A stretch of DNA of 5,414 nucleotides from Actinotignum schaalii (GTDB taxonomy: Bacteria; Actinomycetota; Actinomycetes; Actinomycetales; Actinomycetaceae), in the NCBI GenBank assembly GCA_946222725.1, contig CAMIHT010000129.1, positions 1 through 5,414 on the forward strand, read 5' to 3'. The translations under genes were made by a program, and so were the position numbers. The notes under the pieces were generated by a model, which did not search any database, was not told the DNA's origin, and was given only the letters and a program-made list of their open reading frames with translations. This document shows positions 1 through 4,350 of this stretch, one piece after another. The stretch's first letter is position 1, and every line of letters starts with the position of its first letter.

Positions 1-522
1 GAGACAGCGCTCCAGCACTCGCGCCGCCTGCCTATCCGCCACATCGTGGTGGGAGTGGACGGCTCACAGGAATCAAAATACGCGCTTAATCTGGCGGTGC
101 GGATGGCCGGGCGCTGGGGTGCGCAGGTCTCCGCAATTAACGCGGTATCGGTCACGCGCGCCGGGGGCGGCCTACTTCCCGGCGGGGATATGACCCGCGA
201 AATTTTGGATGACACCCGCCTGGGCCTGGAAGAAACCGTGGCCGAAGTGCTGCGCGGGGATGAAACCGTGCAGGTGCGCTGCTACGCGGTGGAAGGCTCC
301 GCGGCAGAAATCATGGCGGAGTTTTCTAGTTCCGTGGACCTTGTGGTTGTGGGGGCGCGCGGCCGCGGCGGAATTACCGGGCTGCTCTTCGGCTCCACCA
401 GCCACACGCTGCTCCTCGGTACCCAATCGCCGGTGCTCGTGGTACCGACCCACGCCACCAAAAACCTCCACGTTCCGGATACCAATGTGCCCTGGGATGT
501 GCCCGATCCTTCGGCGCAGTAG
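1..522 (+). CDS. Universal stress protein (UspA family), 5' end outside window
   Basis: The reading frame is already open at base 1 and runs to TAG at 520-522, so the N-terminus is missing. The visible part is one full Usp domain (alpha/beta Rossmann-like ATP-binding fold): a first beta strand ending in the VGVDGS motif (around base 46-66) and, near the C-terminus, the nucleotide-binding signature G-2x-G-9x-G-S, read here as GARGRGG...FGS (about bases 352-396), followed by the usual terminal strand SPVLVVP. The presence of this signature indicates an ATP-binding UspA subtype. About 15 residues precede the first strand, starting in ETALQHSRR. That would suit the join from an upstream Usp domain, so a tandem two-domain Usp is likely but unseen. 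The GTG at 46 lies inside the first strand and is not a credible start. Usp proteins are cytoplasmic stress-adaptation proteins. This is probably host chromosome, outside the mobile element. Confidence 0.9.
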   Translation, partial: ETALQHSRRLPIRHIVVGVDGSQESKYALNLAVRMAGRWGAQVSAINAVSVTRAGGGLLPGGDMTREILDDTRLGLEETVAEVLRGDETVQVRCYAVEGSAAEIMAEFSSSVDLVVVGARGRGGITGLLFGSTSHTLLLGTQSPVLVVPTHATKNLHVPDTNVPWDVPDPSAQ

Positions 523-661
523 CTGGTGCGGTGGCGTGAGGTGCCCGTGTGGTCTCGTGCGCGGGGCCTGCGGTAAGTAGCGCCCACGGTGCCACGCAGA
601 GTAACCTGGAACGGTTATCTTATTCGCGCCGTCGTTCGGATGAATGATCGGCGGTGGGCCC
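523..661. other. Intergenic spacer, Usp gene to tRNA-Arg
   Basis: These 139 bases carry no credible gene. There is a small inverted repeat, TAACC-6 nt-GGTTA (602-617), just upstream of a TATCTT that could be a weak -10 for the tRNA, but no matching -35 is visible. No convincing intrinsic terminator for the Usp gene was found. Confidence 0.4.
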
Positions 662-733
662 GCCCTCGTAGCTCAGGGGAAGAGCGACCGCCTCCTAAGC
701 GGTAGGTCGAAGGTTCGAATCCTTTCGGGGGCA
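662..733 (+). tRNA. tRNA-Arg (anticodon CCU)
   Basis: A complete cloverleaf can be folded by eye. The acceptor stem is 662-668 with 726-732 (seven pairs including T-G wobble). The D stem is GCTC 671-674 with GAGC 682-685. The anticodon stem is ACCGC 687-691 with GCGGT 699-703, and its loop CTCCTAA places anticodon CCT at 694-696. The T stem is 709-713 with 721-725, closing a TTCGAAT loop. The discriminator base is A733. CCA is not encoded. The tRNA reads AGG codons. The gene is intact, as expected when an element integrates into a tRNA 3' end and restores it. Confidence 0.96.
694..733. other. Candidate attachment site in the tRNA-Arg 3' half
   Basis: The segment from anticodon to 3' end of the tRNA is the classical target of tyrosine-integrase elements. 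Here a mobile-element-type repressor gene runs directly into it and ends within it, and DNA to the right changes abruptly to element-type genes. The exact crossover core cannot be set because the second att copy is not in the window; I looked for a repeat of the tRNA 3' sequence downstream and saw none. Inference from context. Confidence 0.5.
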
Positions 734-1045
734 CAAAAGATCGGTGCGCGGGTGCGCGTACCCCGGCTTGTAAGGTGCCGGCTGCCAATACACCTTGCCG
801 TTGTTGATGTGCATGGTCGGCATGATGTCGTTCGGCTCAAGGCCAAGGAACGCGGCGGCTGTGGCGATTTCGGTCGCAGACCACGTTACTCGGCCGCGAA
901 GTTTCCGTGACAGTACGGACTTGTTTGCGTTCAACACCTGGGCAAAGTGTGTCTTCGTAATATCGCATTCAAATAGGTACTGGTTCAAAACGCTACCAAT
1001 GGCGGTATTTGCGTTATCGAACCCACCAGTTCCAATTGTCTCCAT
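695..1045 (-). CDS. XRE/CI-like HTH transcriptional repressor of the element
   Basis: This 116-aa DNA-binding protein probably holds the element quiescent by repressing the divergent plus-strand operon. An HTH_3 fold spans residues about 16-75: the recognition region reads HFAQVLNANKSVLSRKLRG, followed by the typical tail TEIATAAAFLGLEPNDI. I chose the ATG at 1045 (METIG) rather than the upstream one at 1099, because the extra 18 residues are not domain-like and would cover the putative promoter and operator DNA. Upstream of the ATG there is only a weak GGA, and a promoter-like pair (TTGCAC, 17 nt, TACTGT on the minus strand, 1081-1053) would start the transcript at about the ATG, so a leaderless mRNA is possible. 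The last 12 residues (CPRKDSNLRPTA) and the stop are encoded by the antisense strand of the tRNA-Arg gene, so that tail depends on the att sequence and is probably not functional. Confidence 0.75.
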   Translation of the reverse strand: METIGTGGFDNANTAIGSVLNQYLFECDITKTHFAQVLNANKSVLSRKLRGRVTWSATEIATAAAFLGLEPNDIMPTMHINNGKVYWQPAPYKPGYAHPRTDLLCPRKDSNLRPTA

Positions 1046-1156
1046 GTGTCCAACAGTAGCGCATAGTGTCATGACGTGCAACATGTGTACTTGTGGCAAT
1101 ATTGTGTATGTGCTTTACTTGTCACGAGTGACATTACGTGAAACGGAGATACGTTC
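1046..1156. promoter_or_regulatory. Divergent operator/promoter region
   Basis: This 111-bp gap, more AT-rich than its surroundings, separates the repressor from the HTH gene read the other way. It holds three short perfect palindromes spaced 26-29 bp centre to centre: GTCATGAC (1068-1075), CAATATTG (1097-1104) and TGTCAC-GA-GTGACA (1120-1133). The first and third share the half-site TGTCAYGA. A plus-strand promoter candidate is TTGTGG (1091-1096), 17 nt, TTTACT (1114-1119), so the third palindrome would sit on the transcription start. A minus-strand candidate is TTGCAC/TACTGT with the first palindrome between its -35 and -10. Both promoters match consensus weakly. The arrangement resembles a CI/Cro-type switch. 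Confidence 0.5.
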
Positions 1157-1417
1157 ATGAACTTCTTGTCGGCGAGGGAACTTTCTTCTCGCATTGGGGG
1201 TGCTGTTTCCTCGCGCACCCTTTTGAGATGGGCGCGGGCGGGGCATATCAATAACGCTCGGCAGCTTGCGAGCGGCCGGATTGTTTTCCTGCCCGAAGCG
1301 GTCGGCGAGATTATCACTCCTATTGATCACGAAAACCATCATGACCGCGATGATGCGGGGAACGCCAATGTGCAGCGCTCTGATGTGATCGCCGGCCAGC
1401 TTGAAATTTTCGGGTAG
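1157..1417 (+). CDS. Small excisionase/MerR-like HTH protein
   Basis: This 86-aa protein has a winged-HTH of the HTH_17/excisionase type at residues about 3-52: FLSARELSSRIG, then SSRTLLRWARAGHI, then a wing GRIVFLPEAVGEII. The tail (57-86) is His/Asp/Asn-rich and probably disordered. The ATG is supported by GGAG (1145-1148) 8 nt upstream. Being first in the operon and divergent from the repressor fits either a recombination directionality factor or a Cro/AlpA-like activator of the element. The sequence alone does not decide between them. The next gene begins 7 nt after its stop, which suggests co-transcription. Confidence 0.7.
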   Translation: MNFLSARELSSRIGGAVSSRTLLRWARAGHINNARQLASGRIVFLPEAVGEIITPIDHENHHDRDDAGNANVQRSDVIAGQLEIFG

Positions 1418-1424
1418 GCACCTC

Positions 1425-1982
1425 ATGGACGCGACGTTGGAGTTGGGGCAGTCGGTTGTTATCCAGTGCTGGAATTTGAATATCGCCGATGAGGGTGTGT
1501 ATTCGCCAGAATTGGGCATGCAGGTGTGTGACCCGTGGGTGTATGCCGCTTTCGACGTGGACGGGATTGAACCAGAGCATTTCAGTAAGGCGTGTGGCGT
1601 GCTTGAGCATTTCAAGGTGCGTGTGGAGAGCCGCGAGATTCGCCTGGGCTACAACCTGAACACACTCCCCGAGGAACTATGGGGTTGGTGTTTGCCGTGG
1701 CTAGTGTGCGGCCTGGCTTACCGCACGACCCCAGCTTTCGGCCCCAACGCTAGCGAGGGTGAGGATGTGTATGTTTCCCACTCTCAGATTGACCCGCTTG
1801 TGGGGCTTATAGTCGCGAACCACACGGATACATGTATTGGTACGTGGTTGGGCGGAGAATGCTTGAAGGTCGCGGCTTTCACGTCGCCAGGCATTCTTAC
1901 CCGAGACACAGTTTTCCCGCCCGCGTCCTCGCAGATCGGGGCGGGGGATCTAGCTGAGTGGCTGGAGATCATCCCATGGTAA
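1425..1982 (+). CDS. Unrecognised 185-aa protein
   Basis: I do not recognise a family. The open frame extends back to a TTG at 1401, but that lies inside the previous gene and lacks a ribosome binding site. The ATG at 1425 follows a GGGTAGG about 6 nt upstream and begins 7 nt after the preceding stop, so I use it. The protein is soluble-looking, acidic, and rich in Trp and Cys (for example EELWGWCLPWLVCGLAY around residues 78-94), with no signal peptide and no obvious HTH or nucleotide-binding motif. A short hydrophobic patch near WCLPWLVCGL could be a buried helix. It lies between the regulatory genes and the replication genes, so a role in the element's early functions is plausible, but no function is assigned. 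Confidence 0.7.
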   Translation: MDATLELGQSVVIQCWNLNIADEGVYSPELGMQVCDPWVYAAFDVDGIEPEHFSKACGVLEHFKVRVESREIRLGYNLNTLPEELWGWCLPWLVCGLAYRTTPAFGPNASEGEDVYVSHSQIDPLVGLIVANHTDTCIGTWLGGECLKVAAFTSPGILTRDTVFPPASSQIGAGDLAEWLEIIPW

Positions 1983-2185
1983 CCCCGGCTGCTTCTTCTC
2001 CTATATTCTTCCCTTCCATCTCCGTTGATAGAGGTTTCTTCTTCACTCTTATTATGCGTGTGGTGGTTGGGGGCGCGCTTCCCATTGGCGCGCGGGCTTG
2101 GCTGGCCTTCGGTACTCCTAGAGGGTCAGCCAGCCCTCATTCTTCAACACGAACAGCGGGGGAGGTGAGCACCCATGGCGAGTAG
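1976..2185 (+). CDS. Possible small membrane peptide, overlapping both neighbours
   Basis: A 69-aa frame starts at ATG 1976 in the overlap ATGGTAA with the previous gene's stop and ends 11 bases into the next gene. A GGAG about 8 nt upstream could serve as its ribosome binding site, allowing translational coupling. Residues about 20-46 (from GFFFTLIM to AWLAFG) are hydrophobic enough for one membrane helix, interrupted by two Arg. Against it: the tail is low complexity, no family is recognised, and the same DNA contains a better explanation as the promoter and leader of the next gene. Treat as doubtful. Confidence 0.25.
   Translation: MVTPAASSPIFFPSISVDRGFFFTLIMRVVVGGALPIGARAWLAFGTPRGSASPHSSTRTAGEVSTHGE
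2025..2055 (+). promoter_or_regulatory. Candidate promoter for the Rep-like gene
   Basis: TTGATA (2025-2030, 5 of 6 to consensus -35) and TATTAT (2050-2055, 5 of 6 to -10) lie in an AT-rich tract between two operon genes. The 19-nt spacer is longer than ideal. Transcription would start near 2062 and give a leader of about 110 nt before the ATG at 2175. Confidence 0.4.
2073..2135 (+). promoter_or_regulatory. Leader with two hairpins before the Rep-like gene
   Basis: Two inverted repeats lie in the leader: GCGCGC-9 nt-GCGCGC (2073-2093) and GGCTGGC-22 nt-GCCAGCC (2100-2106 with 2129-2135). Neither is followed by a T run, so they are not simple terminators. They could control expression of the initiator, as leaders of rep genes often do, or be chance in GC-rich DNA. 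Confidence 0.3.
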
Positions 2186-3467
2186 TGATTTGTTTGTTAC
2201 CCGGAAGAATCGTGGTGGCACGTGGATGACGAATGATGTCGTGTGGGGTGTGCGGCTTTCTGCTCCCACGCTCGGCTTGTTCGTCTACATGCTCTCGATG
2301 CCACCTCATGCTCCGAAGACTCGTGACTCTATGAGCGGGCATTTCGGACTCGGCCGGCGCGCGGTCTCGACCGCGCTCAAAGAACTCGAACAAGCCGGGT
2401 TGCGGTATCGGTTCCGTGTTGCTGGCGGGCGTGGCAAATTCGCAACCGTCACCGTGCTTTCTAGTGAGCCGATCACGCTTGAGGAAGCATTCCTCGAAGT
2501 GCCCGAGAGCGTGCGCGCAGGTGTGGTGGCGTGTGTATCCCCGCGTCCCGATGGTGAGGAAGTTGTCCAGCTGGACGCGGACGGTCATCCGATCACCACG
2601 CCTGCCGTCGTGGATGAAGCCTCCAGTGACGATAACGCACATAGCGACATGCCTGGGTTATCCACAGGCGGCGCGGCCGGGGTACCGGTTCCGGTACCTC
2701 GGAGTGAAATGGTGGAAAACAGCCAAAAAGAAAACACTACCTCGAGGGAATCTGTTAGCGACGCTGAGTTATCCACAGGGGATTGTTCTCCGGGGTACCG
2801 GTTATCGTCCGTCGGTGAGCGGTACCCCTTAAACCAATACCCTTCTTCACTACGTTCAGAAGGGATTAAATCCAACCAAGCAGCCCGGCCTGAAACGCCG
2901 GCAGATGATTCTGGTTTGGGTGTGGTTGGTGTGGATGGTGATCCAAGCCAGCTGGGCGTGGTGGGTGCCACTGTCGTGGCTACCCACACGCCAGCACCTG
3001 TCGGGCCAGCCTCAACGACGCCAGAGGTGTCGGGCGTGGATGCGGCGGGGGATGCGGTTGTGGTGGCTTCGTGTGTTCCCGAGCGCCTGGCCGGGTTTAT
3101 TGCTCCCTCGCGCTTGCAAGTGGTGGCCCGTGATTTGCGGGCCGCGTTAGATGCGGGCTGGACTGCAAGCCAGGTTTACCGGCTCCTGAACAGTTCCCCG
3201 ATTCCGGGCGATGTCCGGAATGTTGGGGGTTTGGTGGCGTATCGGATTCGCCAGATCGCTGCCTCCCCGCCAGTAACCAACCAGCGGGCGGCGCAGGGGT
3301 ATTCGATGGACGAACTCACCGGCCTGCTCACCGAGGCGCAAAGGGTTGCGCCGGGTGAGGCTCGGGTGTTTGAGGCTCGGATTAGGGCTGACCCGCGGCT
3401 CTCGCGGGCCTGGCGGCAAATGATCTTGGCCGAACTACCCCAAACGGTAGCGGTAGCCACACACTAG
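2175..3467 (+). CDS. Replication-initiator-like winged-HTH protein with internal origin-like DNA
   Basis: This is a 430-aa protein. The start is firm: GGAGGTG (2161-2167) lies 7 nt before the ATG. Residues about 10-95 look like a winged helix (LGLFVYML, then GLGRRAVSTALKELEQAGL, then a basic wing), as in the N-terminus of theta-type and phage Rep proteins. Residues about 100-295 are a low-complexity Ser/Gly/Val/Pro linker. Residues about 300-365 form a second conserved domain with ALDAGWT, LNSSPIPGD and GLVAYRIRQIA, followed by a helical Arg-rich tail. Similar C-terminal segments occur in HTH proteins of actinobacterial mobile elements (from memory, not searched). The linker DNA (2658-2873) holds DnaA boxes and repeats, supporting a role as initiator acting on an origin inside its own gene. 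No helicase or rolling-circle nuclease motif is visible. An alternative is a non-replicative element regulator. The next gene is a paralogue. Confidence 0.75.
   Translation: MASSDLFVTRKNRGGTWMTNDVVWGVRLSAPTLGLFVYMLSMPPHAPKTRDSMSGHFGLGRRAVSTALKELEQAGLRYRFRVAGGRGKFATVTVLSSEPITLEEAFLEVPESVRAGVVACVSPRPDGEEVVQLDADGHPITTPAVVDEASSDDNAHSDMPGLSTGGAAGVPVPVPRSEMVENSQKENTTSRESVSDAELSTGDCSPGYRLSSVGERYPLNQYPSSLRSEGIKSNQAARPETPADDSGLGVVGVDGDPSQLGVVGATVVATHTPAPVGPASTTPEVSGVDAAGDAVVVASCVPERLAGFIAPSRLQVVARDLRAALDAGWTASQVYRLLNSSPIPGDVRNVGGLVAYRIRQIAASPPVTNQRAAQGYSMDELTGLLTEAQRVAPGEARVFEARIRADPRLSRAWRQMILAELPQTVAVATH
2658..2666 (+). promoter_or_regulatory. DnaA box 1
   Basis: TTATCCACA, a perfect match to the DnaA consensus TTATNCACA, in frame as Leu-Ser-Thr (residues 162-164). 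Confidence 0.7.
2681..2698. repeat. Inverted repeat GGTACCGG-TT-CCGGTACC
   Basis: Perfect 8-bp arms with a 2-nt centre, 14 nt after DnaA box 1. The left arm is part of the 12-bp GGGGTACCGGTT element that recurs at 2792. A dimeric Rep winged helix is a natural candidate ligand. Confidence 0.7.
2769..2777 (+). promoter_or_regulatory. DnaA box 2
   Basis: A second perfect TTATCCACA, same strand and same reading frame as box 1, 111 bp downstream. It again encodes Leu-Ser-Thr (residues 199-201). Confidence 0.7.
2792..2828. repeat. Inverted repeat GGGGTACCG-19 nt-CGGTACCCC
   Basis: Perfect 9-bp arms (2792-2800 and 2820-2828). The left arm begins the second copy of GGGGTACCGGTT, 14 nt after DnaA box 2. 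The arms are about 2.7 helical turns apart, unlike the compact first unit. Confidence 0.7.
2840..2873. repeat. Overlapping small palindromes at the right side of the origin-like region
   Basis: CCCTTCT (2840-2846) pairs with AGAAGGG (2858-2864) across 11 nt. Its end overlaps the palindrome GGATT-A-AATCC (2863-2873). The stretch is AT-rich for this DNA and could be a melting region or a single-strand initiation structure. Confidence 0.45.
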
Positions 3468-3497
3468 GTTTTTGAGGTTTTGGGAGAGGAGGTTGTT

Positions 3498-4283
3498 ATG
3501 GACACACACGTTGAACGCAGTGTTGTGGGCGTGCCCAAGGCGTTGCTGGAAGATGAGCGGCTCTCGTTTGATGCGCTAGCGTTGGCGGTTTACTGCCTGG
3601 GCTTGGAAGAAAATAGTCCGGTGGGTTATCGGGCCTTGAGCGGGCGTGGGTTGAGTGAGGCACGCACCCGCAAAGCCCTCGCGGAGCTGGAAGCCGCCGG
3701 TTATCGGCACCGGGGCGCGGATGGCCGGGTAGTGATCTCGGATACTCCCATGACAACCCCTCCAACGCAAGCCACAGCAGCCGCGCCGGCAGATACCGCA
3801 AGCACAACCGGCACGGGCCAGGGGATGGTGCGTGAGCGTCGGGAACGCCGCGAAGTCCCTGCGGGTGTTGATGTGGTGGATGAGTGTGTACCCGCACCGC
3901 TAGCGAATCTGCTGAAAGGGGTTGGGCGTGAGCGTGCCACCGGGTATCTCGAGGAAGCACTCGATCACGGCTGGACGAAACACGCAATCTACAACGCTTT
4001 GAATAACAACCCATTCCCGGCGGACGCGAAGAATCCAGTGGGGTTAGTGATTTACCGGATCCGGCATATCGCATCCAAGCAGCCACGCGGCACCAAACAA
4101 CCACCAGCGCCCGCGCCGGTAGGGCCGGCTCCAGAAGAAAAGCCAGGCGCGGCCTCGCCGGTGGTGTTTAGTCTTCCTGCCCGCCAGCCACCAGACACGA
4201 AGCGTGGCGTGGGTTCCCAGGTTGGCGGGCAGGAAAACCTCCGGGCGATACGCGAACGCATAAACACGCTTCGGGGTGTTTAA
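3498..4283 (+). CDS. Shorter paralogue of the Rep-like protein, without the origin
   Basis: This is a 261-aa protein. I use ATG 3498, which has AGGAGG 5 nt upstream, rather than the in-frame TTG at 3480, which lies upstream of that ribosome binding site. It has the same plan as the preceding gene: a winged helix at residues about 15-75 (LSFDALALAVYCLGL, then LSEARTRKALAELEAAGY), a short Thr/Ala/Pro linker, then the conserved C-terminal domain at about 130-195 (CVPAPLANLL, ALDHGWT, LNNNPFPAD, GLVIYRIRHIA), then a Pro-rich stretch and a basic helical end. It shares the spaced pattern ALDxGWT..Y..LN..P.P.D..N..GLV.YRIR.IA with its neighbour, so the two are clearly homologous but well diverged. 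The linker DNA has no DnaA boxes or GGTACC repeats. It starts 30 nt after the upstream stop and is probably co-transcribed. It may partner or antagonise the initiator. Function not established. Confidence 0.75.
   Translation: MDTHVERSVVGVPKALLEDERLSFDALALAVYCLGLEENSPVGYRALSGRGLSEARTRKALAELEAAGYRHRGADGRVVISDTPMTTPPTQATAAAPADTASTTGTGQGMVRERRERREVPAGVDVVDECVPAPLANLLKGVGRERATGYLEEALDHGWTKHAIYNALNNNPFPADAKNPVGLVIYRIRHIASKQPRGTKQPPAPAPVGPAPEEKPGAASPVVFSLPARQPPDTKRGVGSQVGGQENLRAIRERINTLRGV
4261..4282 (+). terminator. Hairpin across the stop codon of the Rep paralogue
   Basis: TAAACAC (4261-4267) pairs perfectly with GTGTTTA (4276-4282). Inside, a C-TTCG-G tetraloop can form after one G-G mismatch. 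There is no good T run after it, so it is at best a weak or partial terminator, or an mRNA-stabilising stem. Confidence 0.35.
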
Positions 4284-4350
4284 AGTGTCGTAACGGTAAG
4301 GCACCATTAGAGACAAACAGAAATTATCTACGATGAGGAAGAACCAGACC

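Larger units (their letters stand above)
2658..2873. other. Putative replication origin inside the Rep-like gene
   Basis: The region holds two perfect DnaA boxes (2658-2666, 2769-2777). Each is followed after 12-14 nt by GGGGTACCGGTT (2679-2690, 2792-2803), and each such element is paired with an inverted GGTACC copy (2691-2698, 2820-2828). An A-rich tract lies between the two units (about 2706-2738) and another AT-rich stretch with hairpins follows (2829-2873). Boxes, iteron-like repeats and easily melted DNA are the parts of a theta origin. It falls in the linker-coding part of the gene, as the lambda origin falls within gene O. Inference, but from several independent signals. Confidence 0.6.

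Noticed and set aside
419..446. Two further GGTACC sites in the Usp gene
   Set aside because: They lack the flanking GG...GGTT context and DnaA boxes, and fall in a conserved coding region outside the element. Chance.
644..910. Plus-strand 88-aa open frame covering the tRNA and the repressor's antisense strand
   Set aside because: It translates the tRNA itself and lies opposite the repressor, which has a clear HTH. It has no domain features.
1046..1099. Extra N-terminal 18 codons of the repressor from ATG 1099
   Set aside because: They precede the HTH domain without similarity to it, and they overlap two palindromes and the candidate promoter. ATG 1045 is more likely, though not proven.
795..1160. 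Plus-strand 121-aa open frame opposite the repressor
   Set aside because: Shadow of the minus-strand HTH gene. It runs through the operator region and into the next gene's start.
1458..1466. TTATCCAGT, a near DnaA box in the 185-aa gene
   Set aside because: Mismatched at the last two positions, single, and without neighbouring repeats.
1115..1615. Minus-strand 166-aa open frame
   Set aside because: Lies opposite two plus-strand genes with better starts and, in one case, a recognisable HTH. The protein is low in domain character.
2175..3467. Rolling-circle Rep or relaxase
   Set aside because: No HUH or paired catalytic Tyr motif is visible. The winged helix plus DnaA boxes favours theta-type initiation.
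3496..4104. Minus-strand 202-aa open frame
   Set aside because: Antisense to the Rep paralogue, rich in Pro/Arg/His as expected of a GC-rich shadow frame.
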